From positions 3,162,001-3,226,000 of the forward strand of contig NZ_CP135921.1 of the NCBI RefSeq assembly GCF_032397745.1: a DNA stretch of 64,000 bases, written 5' to 3'. Under the pieces are notes generated by a model, which saw only the letters and a program-made list of their open reading frames with translations, was not told where the DNA came from and did not search any database. Below are positions 18,468-30,950 of this stretch, in pieces. The stretch's first letter is position 1, and every line of letters begins with the position of its first letter. Source of the stretch: Bradyrhizobium prioriisuperbiae. GTDB taxonomy: Bacteria; Pseudomonadota; Alphaproteobacteria; Rhizobiales; Xanthobacteraceae. A program made the position numbers and the translations under genes.

Positions 18468-18574
18468 CTAGAGCGTTTTCGAGCGAAGTGGATACCGGTT
18501 CGCGTGAAGAAAACGCGTCAAAACAAAAAGCTAGAGCCTCTGTTGTGATTCAACCAGAACGGAAAAGGCTCTAG
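18468..18574. repeat. Composite palindromic intergenic repeat bounded by CTAG
   Basis: The 107-bp element begins and ends with CTAG. It holds two hairpins: GCGTTTTC (18473-18480) with GAAAACGC (18509-18516), and CTAGAGCCT (18531-18539) with AGGCTCTAG (18566-18574). The first half resembles an intergenic repeat I know as frequent in Bradyrhizobium and relatives, although no copy count was made. The remaining gap sequence between the GST gene and the AraC gene (18356-18655) shows nothing else recognisable. Confidence 0.6.
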
Positions 18575-18655
18575 TGGAGCTTGTGCGCTCATGTCACACT
18601 GTCTTGACGCGCACCATTGCGGCAACTGTTCCTCGACGGAGACTTCGGGGTATTG

Positions 18656-19543
18656 ATGGACAAGCAGGCGTTCCAGCCGGAAGAGACCCATCAGTTGCTT
18701 GGAAAGCTGGGCGCCGAGATCGAGGCGTCGAGTGAGGGATTCGGCTGGACCAATACCTTCGCGTCGCTGCAGCGCGAACCGGCCTTCGACAACGAATTCC
18801 ACGCAGTGCCGGCCTGTCTGATGGTCATGCCGCGTTTCGGCCCCTCGGACATGACCTATCGTTTGAACAGCCGGATTGTGTCGCGCCATGTCCGGCCGGA
18901 TGGGGTGTTCTTTCTGCCGGCGCAGCATGCCTGCGATGTGATGCTCCACGCGGTGCTGGATACGGTTCACGTCTATCTGCGCGCCGATCTGTTCCAGGAT
19001 CCGGACAACGAGTCACGGAGCCTGCTGTCGGGCATCGCGCCGATGCTGGGCGAGTCCGACGTGGTGATCGGCCACCTGATGACCGCCATGGCCGATGCCG
19101 TGCAGCAGGACATCTCATCGTCGTCGCTGCTCGCCGACAGCGTTGCCTTGGCCCTGGCCAAACGCTTGATCGCGATGAATTATCATGGCGAGCGTCGGCC
19201 CCGTGCACGGCCGGCCAACCAGCTCGCTCATCGCAAAATCCAGCGGGTCCGCGAATTTGTCGAAGCCAATCTGGCCACCGACATCAAGCTCGGTGACATT
19301 GCCGGTCTCTGCGGCCTCAGCGACGAATATTTCCTGCGCCAGTTCAAGACAAGCATCGGCGCCTCGCCGTATCAGTTCGTGCTCAGCTTGCGGATCGGCC
19401 GGGCCAAGACGCTGCTTTACAAGTCCGATGCAGGCCTGTCCGATATTGCATTGCAGTGTGGCTTTGCACACCAGCAGCACCTCGTCAGCACGTTTCGCCG
19501 CTTCACCGGGATCACCCCCGGTGAATACCGGCGTCGCCGGTAA
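18656..19543 (+). CDS. AraC-family transcriptional regulator
   Basis: Regulator of 295 residues from the ATG at 18656; an upstream TTG at 18617 would add 13 residues. The N-terminal two thirds is a variable sensing domain. The C-terminal 100 residues are the double helix-turn-helix: IKLGDIAGLCGLSDEYFLRQFK, then LSDIALQCGFAHQQHLVSTFRR and the FTGITPGEYRRRR ending typical of the family. It lies directly upstream, on the same strand, of the reductase/monooxygenase cluster and is its likely activator. Confidence 0.87.
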   Translation: MDKQAFQPEETHQLLGKLGAEIEASSEGFGWTNTFASLQREPAFDNEFHAVPACLMVMPRFGPSDMTYRLNSRIVSRHVRPDGVFFLPAQHACDVMLHAVLDTVHVYLRADLFQDPDNESRSLLSGIAPMLGESDVVIGHLMTAMADAVQQDISSSSLLADSVALALAKRLIAMNYHGERRPRARPANQLAHRKIQRVREFVEANLATDIKLGDIAGLCGLSDEYFLRQFKTSIGASPYQFVLSLRIGRAKTLLYKSDAGLSDIALQCGFAHQQHLVSTFRRFTGITPGEYRRRR

Positions 19544-19686
19544 CGGGGCGATCGCCGTCCAATATTTCGTGTCAGTTTTGCGCCATGCCGTCCGGTTTCG
19601 TGCAGGCCGGCATAGGCTCATGCCCCGTAATGTCCTCGGAGAATAAGCGCGGACAATAAAGCCGCGCCCACCGGGGAAACGACCAA

Positions 19687-19785
19687 ATGCGTATCGGAAT
19701 AGCCGGTACGGAGCCGCGGCCGCACGCCTGCTCCCATCGCCATGGCAATCAGCATCGTCACCCTATCGCGGGAGTGGCGCCGTGA
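19687..19785 (+). CDS. Possible 32-residue His-rich leader ORF
   Basis: An ATG at 19687, preceded by GGGGAA at a suitable distance, opens a 32-codon frame whose TGA overlaps the GTG start of the FMN reductase gene by 4 bases. The predicted peptide has five His and one Cys within 13 residues (HACSHRHGNQHRH). The overlap geometry is typical of translational coupling. It could be a leader peptide, a remnant of a longer reading frame, or chance; no family is recognised. Confidence 0.35.
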   Translation: MRIGIAGTEPRPHACSHRHGNQHRHPIAGVAP

Positions 19786-20447
19786 CCGCGCCGCTGATCG
19801 TCGGTCTCGGCGGAACGCTGCGCGACGGCTCGACCTCAGAGCGGGCGCTGCGTATTGCGCTGACGGAGGCGGAACGTCTCGGCGCCAGGACGCGCATTTT
19901 CGCGGGGGCGTTGCTCAACCTGCCGGCCTATGACCCGGCGGATCCCTCGCGCAGCGTGGCTGCCGCCGAACTGGTCGAAGCCTTGCGCGGCGCTGATGGG
20001 ATCATCGTCGCCACGCCGAGCTATCACGGCTCGATCTCGGGGCTGATCAAGAACGCAATCGACTATACCGAGGATCTGCGCGCCGACGGACGGGGCTATT
20101 TTTCCGGCCGTGCGGTCGGCGCCATCGTCTGTGCCGACGGCATCCAGGCGATGGGCGCCACGCTGGCCACGCTGCGTGCGATCGTGCATGCGCTACGTGG
20201 CTGGCCGACCCCGTTTTCGGCCGTGATCAATTCCGCATTAAAGCCGTTTGCGGCCGACGGCGCTTGCCGTGATCCGCAGGTTGCCCAGCAGCTGGCGTTC
20301 GTGGCGGAGCAGGTCGTGGAGTTCGCGCAGATGCGCCGTCTGCGCGACGCTGCGGAATCCGACGCCGGCAATGTCCGCCGACATGCCAGCGGAGCAAACC
20401 CCCAGGGATCGCGACTGATCGAACTGACGCTGGAATTCATGAACTGA
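19782..20447 (+). CDS. NADPH-dependent FMN reductase
   Basis: Flavodoxin-like flavin reductase of 221 residues. The N-terminus VGLGGTLRDGSTSERALR is the phosphate-binding loop of the family, and GIIVATPSYHGSISGLIKNAIDY the flavin-contact region. It would supply reduced FMN to the luciferase-like monooxygenase encoded next. The GTG start follows GGGAGTGG and overlaps the end of the small His-rich frame. First enzyme gene of a five-gene cluster with the AraC gene upstream. Confidence 0.85.
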   Translation: MTAPLIVGLGGTLRDGSTSERALRIALTEAERLGARTRIFAGALLNLPAYDPADPSRSVAAAELVEALRGADGIIVATPSYHGSISGLIKNAIDYTEDLRADGRGYFSGRAVGAIVCADGIQAMGATLATLRAIVHALRGWPTPFSAVINSALKPFAADGACRDPQVAQQLAFVAEQVVEFAQMRRLRDAAESDAGNVRRHASGANPQGSRLIELTLEFMN

Positions 20448-20531
20448 CATTCGTGCGGCTGCGCCGACGATATCGCGCGGCATCCGCACTGTTCAGGCCA
20501 TGCATCACAAGACCATTTAAGGAGGCCAACG

Positions 20532-21698
20532 ATGTCTGACGTCCGCTTCAACTTCATGCACTTCATGCCGTATGTGCATCTGCCGCCCGATCACAAGGAC
20601 TACAAATCGCTCTGGGTGAATTTCCCGAACAAGTACTACGACCCGGAGAAGGCACACGCGCTTTACGAGCGGTATCTGTCGGAGCTGGTGCTGGCGGACC
20701 GGCTGGGATTCGATGCCGTTGTCGTCAATGAGCATCACAACACCAGCTACAGCATGATGCCGGCCCCAAGCCTGATTGCGGCGACGCTGATTCCGCAGAT
20801 CCGCAATGCCAGGATCTGCGTCTGGGGCACGCCGCCGAACCTGGAGTATCCCAACAGGCTGGCTGAGGAGTATGCGATGCTCGATGTCCTGTCCAAGGGC
20901 CGGCTCGAGGTGGCGTTTCCGCTGGGAACCGGCATGGAGTACTGGGCCAATCCAGTCAACCCGGTGACGGCCCGCGAACGGCATCGCGAATCCATCGACA
21001 TCATCCTGAAGGCATGGACCGTCGAGGGACCGACCAGCTATTACGGCGATTTCTATACCTACCGCTTCCTCAACAGCTGGCCGCGGCCGTACCAGCAGCC
21101 GCATCCGCCTTGCTACATTGTCGGCACTGGCAGTCCGGAGACCATCGAACTCGCTGCTGAACTCGGCTTCGGCTATTCGGCGGTGTTTGTCACCCGGCAG
21201 CGCGCGCTCGAACTCAACAACAAGCTGCGGCAGCGCTCAGCCGACTTCGGCCACCAGGTGCGGCCGGATCAGCTGCCACTGGGCGTCCTGACCTATGTGG
21301 CAGAGAGCCAGGAGCAGGCCGAGCGGGAGTTCGTCGAACATCTGCAGTTCTTCTTCGAGGACGGATTGCGCACCACGCCGCAGTTTCTGGCGCCTCCCGG
21401 TTATGTCTCGATCGAGCAGCTGAAGGCCCGCGCCGCCGTCGGTGACAAGTTGCACGGCTCATTCGACTTCAAGACGCTGACGGATTCGCTGTTCATCGCC
21501 GTCGGCACTGCCGAGAAAGTTGCCAACCAGATCGGTGAGTGGGGCCGGCAGATGGGCACCACCCATTTCAACATCCAGGGTCATCTCGGCAACATGCCGC
21601 ACTGGAAGGCAGTGAAGAATCTGTCGCTGATCGCGGAGGGCGTATTTCCCCGCCTGCGCGCCAAGCCCGCTGCTGCGCAACGCGTCGCGGCCGAATGA
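20532..21698 (+). CDS. Luciferase-like FMN-dependent monooxygenase
   Basis: Protein of 388 residues with the bacterial luciferase TIM-barrel fold: FDAVVVNEHHNTSYSMMPAP, LAEEYAMLDVLSKGRLEVAF and the SPETIELAAELGFGYSAVF region. It begins after a strong AAGGAGG. With its own FMN reductase upstream and a hydrolase and dehydrogenase downstream it is a candidate type II Baeyer-Villiger monooxygenase, but related enzymes attack sulfonates, alkanes or chelators, so the substrate is inferred only from context. Confidence 0.85.
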   Translation: MSDVRFNFMHFMPYVHLPPDHKDYKSLWVNFPNKYYDPEKAHALYERYLSELVLADRLGFDAVVVNEHHNTSYSMMPAPSLIAATLIPQIRNARICVWGTPPNLEYPNRLAEEYAMLDVLSKGRLEVAFPLGTGMEYWANPVNPVTARERHRESIDIILKAWTVEGPTSYYGDFYTYRFLNSWPRPYQQPHPPCYIVGTGSPETIELAAELGFGYSAVFVTRQRALELNNKLRQRSADFGHQVRPDQLPLGVLTYVAESQEQAEREFVEHLQFFFEDGLRTTPQFLAPPGYVSIEQLKARAAVGDKLHGSFDFKTLTDSLFIAVGTAEKVANQIGEWGRQMGTTHFNIQGHLGNMPHWKAVKNLSLIAEGVFPRLRAKPAAAQRVAAE

Positions 21699-21712
21699 GA
21701 GTGGAGGTCGAT

Positions 21713-22477
21713 ATGGTGACGTTTCAACGGGAAGTTCACACGGTCAACGGCGTCAACATCGTGATGTACACGGCGGGAGAGGGGCCGCCGCTGCTGTTCC
21801 TGCACGGCGCCGGCACGTTCCACGGCTTCGAATTCGCGGCCAAATGGGCCGAGAATTTTCGGGTGCTGGTGCCTTATCATCCCGGCTTCGGCGAGTCCGA
21901 CGACGATCCGGCGATGCTCGATATGCATGATTATGTCATGCACTATGTCGAGCTTCTGGACATGCTCGGTGTCGGCAAGGTCAACCTCGTCGGTTTCTCG
22001 CTCGGCGGATACCTCGCCGCCCGGTTCGCGACGGAGCATAGCCATCGGGTGATCAAGCTGGCACTGATCGGTCCCGCCGGCCTGCGCGACACCGAGCATC
22101 CGGCGGTCGATGTTCTGGCCGTTCCACCTGAACAACTGCCAGGCTTGCTGGTCTCCAATTTCGAGGTGATCAAGCGGTATCTTCCCGAGAAGCCCGACCT
22201 CGATTTCATCGCGGCGCGCTACCGGGAGACCACCACCGTCGCTCGTCTGCTCTGGGAGCGGCCGTGGGATCGCAAGCTGCCGCGGCAGCTGCATCGGCTG
22301 AAGATGCCGACGCTGCTGTTGTGGGGCGAAGACGACAAGATCATTCCCTCGCAACAGGCTAAGCTGTGGAAGACGTTCATTCCCGGCGCCGACATCCAGA
22401 TCGTCAAGGGGGCGGGCCATCTCGTGCTCGATGAGAAGCCGGAGGCGGTGACCGCGGTCGAGCGGTTCCTCGGCTAA
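21713..22477 (+). CDS. Alpha/beta-fold hydrolase
   Basis: Hydrolase of 254 residues. LLFLHGAGTFHG is the oxyanion-hole region, NLVGFSLGGYLAARFA carries the nucleophilic Ser in GFSLGG, LLLWGEDDKIIP the acidic residue and KGAGHLVLDEKPEA the catalytic His. The ATG at 21713 follows GGAGG; an ATG at 21695 overlapping the monooxygenase stop is an alternative. It probably cleaves an ester, lactone or C-C bond formed by the preceding enzyme. Confidence 0.85.
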   Translation: MVTFQREVHTVNGVNIVMYTAGEGPPLLFLHGAGTFHGFEFAAKWAENFRVLVPYHPGFGESDDDPAMLDMHDYVMHYVELLDMLGVGKVNLVGFSLGGYLAARFATEHSHRVIKLALIGPAGLRDTEHPAVDVLAVPPEQLPGLLVSNFEVIKRYLPEKPDLDFIAARYRETTTVARLLWERPWDRKLPRQLHRLKMPTLLLWGEDDKIIPSQQAKLWKTFIPGADIQIVKGAGHLVLDEKPEAVTAVERFLG

Positions 22478-22503
22478 ATCCAAATTTTAAGAACGGTCAC
22501 GAC

Positions 22504-22526
22504 GGGATCGCGCAAGGCGCGATCCC
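22504..22526. other. Intra-operon hairpin after the hydrolase gene
   Basis: GGGATCGCGC (22504-22513) and GCGCGATCCC (22517-22526) form perfect 10-bp arms around AAG. No T-tract follows, so it is more likely a 3'-end stabilising or attenuating structure between the hydrolase and transporter genes than a full terminator. Confidence 0.5.
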
Positions 22527-22576
22527 GCGGGAGAGGTGTTGCCAACAAAAAACATTGATCAAGGGGAGATAATGCC

Positions 22577-23824
22577 ATGAGTAAGTCACGCATCTTCAGT
22601 TACGAAAACCTGGTCATGATCCTGATGGGCCTGGCATTCGGATTCGTCTTCTTCGACCGGCTGGCGCTCAGTTTTCTCGCACCGTTCCTGGTGCCGGAGC
22701 TGCAGCTGAACAACACCCAGCTCGGCATGCTCGCTTCGGCGCTGGCGCTGACCTGGGCGATCGCGGGTTACGGTGTCGGCGCTTTGTCAGACTATCTCGG
22801 TAACCGCAAAGTGCTGCTGGTGACGGCCATCGTGGTGTTTTCGGCCTGCTCTGTGATCTCCGGCCTGGCGACCTCGTTCCTGATGCTGCTCGGCGCCCGC
22901 CTGGTGATGGGGCTTGCCGAGGGGCCGGTGCTGCCGATCGCGCAGTCGATCATGGCCGCCGAATCCTCCGAGCACCGGCGCGGTTTCAACATGGGCGTGC
23001 TGCAGAACTTCCTGAGTTCGCTGCTCAGCTATTTTGCCGCCCCGCTGATCCTCGTGGCCGTCGGTGCCGCTTATGGCTGGCGCGAAGCATTCTACATCGC
23101 CGGCATTCCCGGCTTCATCGTTGCACTGTTGATCGCGTTGTTCATCCGAGAGCCGAAGGTCGTTGCGCCGGCATCGGCCCATGGCGGCGGACACAACACG
23201 ATTCCGCTCAAGGTCATGTTGGGGTATCGCAACATCTGGATCTGCACCATCATCAGTTGCTTGATGGTTGCGTGGCTCCTGATCCAGCTCACCTTCCTGC
23301 CGATCTACCTGGTGCAGACCCGCGGCCTCTCGCCGGGAGAGATGAGCATTGCGATGAGCGCGCTCGGCGTGGCCGCGGCGGTCTCCTCCATCCTGGTTCC
23401 GGCGCTGTCGGACCGGTTTGGCCGCCGACCGATCCTGGCGGTGTTCGCATTCGTCGGAGTTCTCAGTCCGCTCACCACGGTGCTGTTCAATGGCCCGCTG
23501 CCGGTGATGATCGTGCTGATCGGTCTGGGTTTCCTCGCGATCGGCTGCTTCTCGCTGTTCATGGCCACTGTTCCCTCCGAAACCATTCCGCCGGCCTATG
23601 TGGCGACGGCACTTGGTTTCATCATGGGTGTCGGTGAGATCGCCGGCGGATTTGCCGGCCCTGGCCTCGCTGGAATTGCCGCCGACGCGTTCGGGCCGTC
23701 GATCCCGATGTGGATCGCTGCATGCCTCGGCTTCGTGGCCGCCCTGTTCTGTCTGATGGTGGACGAAACGGCACCGCGCATTGTCGGTGCCTCCAAGCCG
23801 ATCCAGGCGCCTTCGCTTGCCTGA
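22577..23824 (+). CDS. MFS transporter
   Basis: Inner-membrane secondary transporter of 415 residues with about 12 hydrophobic spans. GVGALSDYLGNRKVLL is the loop 2-3 motif of the major facilitator family and LVPALSDRFGRRPIL its repeat in the second half. It resembles uptake carriers for organic acids and aromatic compounds. It follows the hydrolase gene by 99 bases, with a hairpin in between, and probably imports the substrate of the cluster. Start is the ATG after AAGGGGAG. Confidence 0.86.
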   Translation: MSKSRIFSYENLVMILMGLAFGFVFFDRLALSFLAPFLVPELQLNNTQLGMLASALALTWAIAGYGVGALSDYLGNRKVLLVTAIVVFSACSVISGLATSFLMLLGARLVMGLAEGPVLPIAQSIMAAESSEHRRGFNMGVLQNFLSSLLSYFAAPLILVAVGAAYGWREAFYIAGIPGFIVALLIALFIREPKVVAPASAHGGGHNTIPLKVMLGYRNIWICTIISCLMVAWLLIQLTFLPIYLVQTRGLSPGEMSIAMSALGVAAAVSSILVPALSDRFGRRPILAVFAFVGVLSPLTTVLFNGPLPVMIVLIGLGFLAIGCFSLFMATVPSETIPPAYVATALGFIMGVGEIAGGFAGPGLAGIAADAFGPSIPMWIAACLGFVAALFCLMVDETAPRIVGASKPIQAPSLA

Positions 23825-23837
23825 TACGAGAATGTTC

Positions 23838-23874
23838 GCGCGGCAATCGTCGGACATCCCCTCGATTGCCGCGC
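23838..23874. other. Intra-operon hairpin between the MFS and SDR genes
   Basis: GCGCGGCAATCG (23838-23849) and CGATTGCCGCGC (23863-23874) form perfect 12-bp arms with a 13-base loop. No T-rich tail follows on either strand. Confidence 0.5.
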
Positions 23875-23903
23875 ATCCGAAATCAAAAATATGAAGGGCG
23901 CAG

Positions 23904-24662
23904 ATGACGCAGCGTTTCAAGGATAAGGTCGTGCTGATCACCGGGGCGGCTGGCGGGATCGGCCGCGCGGCCGCGATCGCGTTCGCCGGGCAGGGTGGCC
24001 GTGTGGTGGTGGTCGACATCAGCGAAGCGGATGGCCGGCGTACGGTCGACTTGGTCGGCGACGCGGGCGGCGAGGCCATCTTCGTCGCAGCCGACGTCAG
24101 CAAGCCTTCGGATTGCCAGGGGATGGTGCGGCGCGCGATCGCGGAGTTCGGCCGCCTCGATATCGCCTTCAATAACGCCGGCATCGGCAGCACCGGATTT
24201 GCGCTCGCCGACGAAGAGGAGATCGCCTGGGACCGGACCATCGCGATCAATCTCAAGGGCGTCTTCCTGTCGATGAAATACGAGATCGCCGAAATGCTGA
24301 AGACCGGCGGCGGCGTGATCGTCAACACGGCGTCGGTGGCTGGCCTGGTCGGCAATCCGGGGCTCGGCAGCTACTGCGCGTCCAAGCACGGCGTGGTCGG
24401 ACTGACCCGGGCCGCGGCGCTGGATTACATTGGCAAGGGCATCCGCATCAATGCGGTGTGTCCCGGCGCCACCCGGACCGCGTTGCTGGAAGGCTGGTTC
24501 CAGGATCCGGAGGTCGAGCAGCATGTGATGAAGCTGCATCCGATCGGCCGCATTGCCGATCCCGCCGAGGTGGCACGGGCGGTGCTTTTCCTGGCGTCCG
24601 ACGATGCTTCGTTCATGGTCGGGCATGCCATGCCGGTCGATGGCGGCGTCACGGCGCAATAG
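23904..24662 (+). CDS. Short-chain dehydrogenase/reductase
   Basis: SDR of 252 residues: TGAAGGIGRAAAIAF for cofactor binding (an Asp, VVDIS, at the end of strand 2 suggests NAD rather than NADP), NNAGIGS, the catalytic pair in SYCASKHG, and the C-terminal PVDGGVTAQ. Last gene of the AraC-associated cluster and likely to oxidise an alcohol to a ketone or aldehyde for the monooxygenase, or to act on its products. It ends convergently with metH. Confidence 0.86.
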   Translation: MTQRFKDKVVLITGAAGGIGRAAAIAFAGQGGRVVVVDISEADGRRTVDLVGDAGGEAIFVAADVSKPSDCQGMVRRAIAEFGRLDIAFNNAGIGSTGFALADEEEIAWDRTIAINLKGVFLSMKYEIAEMLKTGGGVIVNTASVAGLVGNPGLGSYCASKHGVVGLTRAAALDYIGKGIRINAVCPGATRTALLEGWFQDPEVEQHVMKLHPIGRIADPAEVARAVLFLASDDASFMVGHAMPVDGGVTAQ

Positions 24663-24708
24663 AGCGGTCGCCTCGTGGAACTCGACGGTCGTCGATGTTG
24701 GCGGGGCC

Positions 24709-28572
<3,864 letters not shown>

Positions 28573-28579
28573 GACGGGC

Positions 28580-29497
28580 TCAAGCGGCTTTCTGCGAAAC
28601 CGGACGCAAGCCCAGCAGATGACTGATGGCGAACACGAGATCGGCGCGGTTCATGGTGTAGAAATGGAAGTTGTCGACGCCCTGCTTGGCGAGCTTCTGC
28701 ACCTGGCCCGCAGCGACGGTTGCGGCCACCAGCTTGCGGGTTTCCGGATCGTTGTCGAGGCCGTCGAACTTGGCTTCGAGCCAGGATGGCAGGCTCGTGC
28801 CGGTGCGGGTGGCGAAGTTTCGCACCTGCTTGAAGCTCTGCACCGGCAGGATACCGGGCACGATCGGAATATCGATGCCGCGGGCGCGAACCCGATCGAC
28901 ATAACGATAATAGAGATCGTTGTCGAAGAAGCACTGGGTGATCGCCCGCGCCGCACCGGCATCGACCTTGGCCTTCAGGAAATCGATATCGGCATCGAAG
29001 TCCGGGCTTTCCGGATGCTTTTCGGGATAGGCGGAGACCGAGACCTCGATATCCGGATAGTGCCGCTTGATGTCGGCGACGAGGTCGGCGGAATTCTTGT
29101 GGCCGTCGGGATGCGTCACGTAGGGCGTGCCCATGCCGCCGGCCGGATCGCCGCGCAGGGCGACGATGTGACGGACGCCGACATCATGATAACGGCCAAC
29201 GATATCGCTGATTTCCGCACGCGATGCCCCGACGCAGGTCAGGTGCGCTGCCGGCAACAGGTCGGTCTCGCCGAGAATGCGGGTGATCGTCGAGTGGGTG
29301 CGCTCGCGGGTCGAGCCGCCGGCGCCGTAAGTCACCGAGACGAACGACGGCTGCAGCGGCGCCAGCCGCTTGATGGTCTCCCACAGGTTCGTCTCCATCT
29401 CCTCCGTCTTGGGCGGGAAGAATTCGAACGAAATCCGGGGCTGTTTTGCAGGGGCGCCGCTATGGGCGGCCCGGGAGGACAACGCGGTCTCACTCAT
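28580..29497 (-). CDS. metF: 5,10-methylenetetrahydrofolate reductase
   Basis: FAD-dependent TIM-barrel enzyme of 305 residues that makes the 5-methyltetrahydrofolate used by Met[15 protein letters not shown] holds the catalytic Glu, [14 protein letters not shown] and HIVALRGDP line the folate/FAD site, and [15 protein letters not shown] is a family signature. The ATG at 29497 is preferred over an in-frame GTG at 29515 because the upstream region is not conserved in type. First gene of the leftward metF-metH operon; about 430 bases of noncoding DNA lie upstream. Confidence 0.95.
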   Translation of the reverse strand: MSETALSSRAAHSGAPAKQPRISFEFFPPKTEEMETNLWETIKRLAPLQPSFVSVTYGAGGSTRERTHSTITRILGETDLLPAAHLTCVGASRAEISDIVGRYHDVGVRHIVALRGDPAGGMGTPYVTHPDGHKNSADLVADIKRHYPDIEVSVSAYPEKHPESPDFDADIDFLKAKVDAGAARAITQCFFDNDLYYRYVDRVRARGIDIPIVPGILPVQSFKQVRNFATRTGTSLPSWLEAKFDGLDNDPETRKLVAATVAAGQVQKLAKQGVDNFHFYTMNRADLVFAISHLLGLRPVSQKAA

Positions 29498-29927
29498 GAT
29501 GTGTCTCGACTCCACGCAACCCTGGTTCTGATGGGCTAGCTCCGGTCAGGTGGCCGGGCTCCTCTGGCGATCTGGGTGCCGAACATAAGGGAAGATCGGC
29601 GTTCCGCCCAGCCCACCGAACACCGGAATTGGATGGGAAATTGCCCATTTAGTCCATAATTTTCCCTATATAACGGCAATTTATTCTGTCATTGGGCAGA
29701 TTTCTTCAGTCTCGATCGCGGAGGTGTTCCTGTCTATATATTTGATAATGCGTATAAATATAGTATTTTGAGATTATTTTCATGCGCTCAAAATTGTGGG
29801 CATAATATAATTAATGTCATAAATCCAAAAATTGGCCCATTCTCGGTCGGTAAGGACGTTTCAACTTCGGCTATCCGCTGGTTACCGCGCCCTTTGAAGC
29901 GGCGGTCTGAACCTTTAGCTTAAAAGC
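29498..29927. promoter_or_regulatory. Divergent AT-rich control region between metF and a luciferase-like gene
   Basis: No gene is seen in these 430 bases. Positions from about 29640 to 29850 are strikingly AT-rich against the GC-rich surroundings. ATGGG-N6-CCCAT is an inverted repeat at 29633-29648, and GGGC/GCCC cores recur at about 29693, 29798 and 29834. It probably holds both divergent promoters. I looked for a SAM or cobalamin riboswitch in the metF leader and could not recognise one. Confidence 0.4.
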
Positions 29928-30941
29928 ATGCCTCCGCTCTCGATCCTCGACCTCTCGGTCGTCACATCAGCCACCAAACCCGCCACCGCGCTCCGCAACA
30001 GCATCGATCTGGCGCGGCACGCCGACCGGCTCGGCTATGTCCGCTACTGGCTGGCCGAGCATCACAATCTGTCCTCGGTCGCGAGCCCTTCGCCGGACCT
30101 GATGATCGGCCAGATCGCCGCGGTAACCGAGCGCATCCGAGTCGGCTCAGGCGGCGTGATGCTGCCCAACCACGCGCCGCTGGTGGTGGCCGAGCGCTTC
30201 AAGATGCTGGAGGCACTATTTCCGGGCCGGATCGATCTCGGGCTCGGGCGTGCGCCGGGCACCGATCGCGCCACCAGCTACGCGCTGCGCCAGCGGTTGC
30301 TGGATCGTGACGGCGACGATTTCCTCGAGCGGCTGCAGGAGCTGATGCTGTGGGAGACCCGCGAATTTCCTGCCGGTCACCCCTTCAACAACGTGGTCGC
30401 GATGCCCGACGACACCCCGCTGCCGCCGATCTGGCTGCTCGGCTCCAGCGACTACAGTGCTCAGCTCTCCGCGCAGGTCGGCATGGGTTTCGCGTTCGCG
30501 CACCATTTTGCCTCATATGATGCGGTCGAGGCGCTGACCCATTACCGCCGCCACTTCCAGCCGTCGCGCTGGTGCGCGACGCCGCGCGGCATTCTGGCGA
30601 TCGCGGTCATTGTCGCGGACACTGATGAGGAGGCGGAGCGGCTGGCCTCATCCGCCGATCTCAACCGCCTGCGTCGCGATCGCGGCCAGTATCTGCCGCT
30701 GCCCTCGCCCGAGGAGGCCTTGGCTTATCCATATACGGAAAATGAGCGGGCTGCGGTGACGCGTAACCGTTCCCGGCTGTTTGTCGGCAGTCCGGCAACG
30801 GTGCTGCACAAGATCCAGCCGCTGATGTCAGCGAGTGAGGCGGACGAGGTGATGGTCATCACCGCCGTGTTCGACCACGAGGCGCGCAAGCGTTCCTATA
30901 GCCTGCTGGCCGACGCGTTCGGCCTCGCCAAGGCAGCGTAA
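29928..30941 (+). CDS. LLM-class flavin-dependent oxidoreductase
   Basis: Luciferase-like protein of 337 residues, distinct from the one at 20532. [42 protein letters not shown] and [12 protein letters not shown] match the short single-component subgroup often called MsnO8/YhbW-like. The substrate is unknown. It stands alone, divergent from metF and convergent with pheA, so context gives no pathway. Confidence 0.8.
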   Translation: MPPLSILDLSVVTSATKPATALRNSIDLARHADRLGYVRYWLAEHHNLSSVASPSPDLMIGQIAAVTERIRVGSGGVMLPNHAPLVVAERFKMLEALFPGRIDLGLGRAPGTDRATSYALRQRLLDRDGDDFLERLQELMLWETREFPAGHPFNNVVAMPDDTPLPPIWLLGSSDYSAQLSAQVGMGFAFAHHFASYDAVEALTHYRRHFQPSRWCATPRGILAIAVIVADTDEEAERLASSADLNRLRRDRGQYLPLPSPEEALAYPYTENERAAVTRNRSRLFVGSPATVLHKIQPLMSASEADEVMVITAVFDHEARKRSYSLLADAFGLAKAA

Positions 30942-30950
30942 TCTTCGACC

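Noticed and set aside
22787..24355. A 522-codon frame antisense to the MFS and SDR genes
   Set aside because: It crosses two real genes and an intergenic hairpin, which a real gene would not do, and its sequence is low-complexity.
29498..29700. SAM, SAH or cobalamin riboswitch in the metF leader
   Set aside because: I looked for the conserved cores of these classes by eye and found none. A covariance-model search would settle it.
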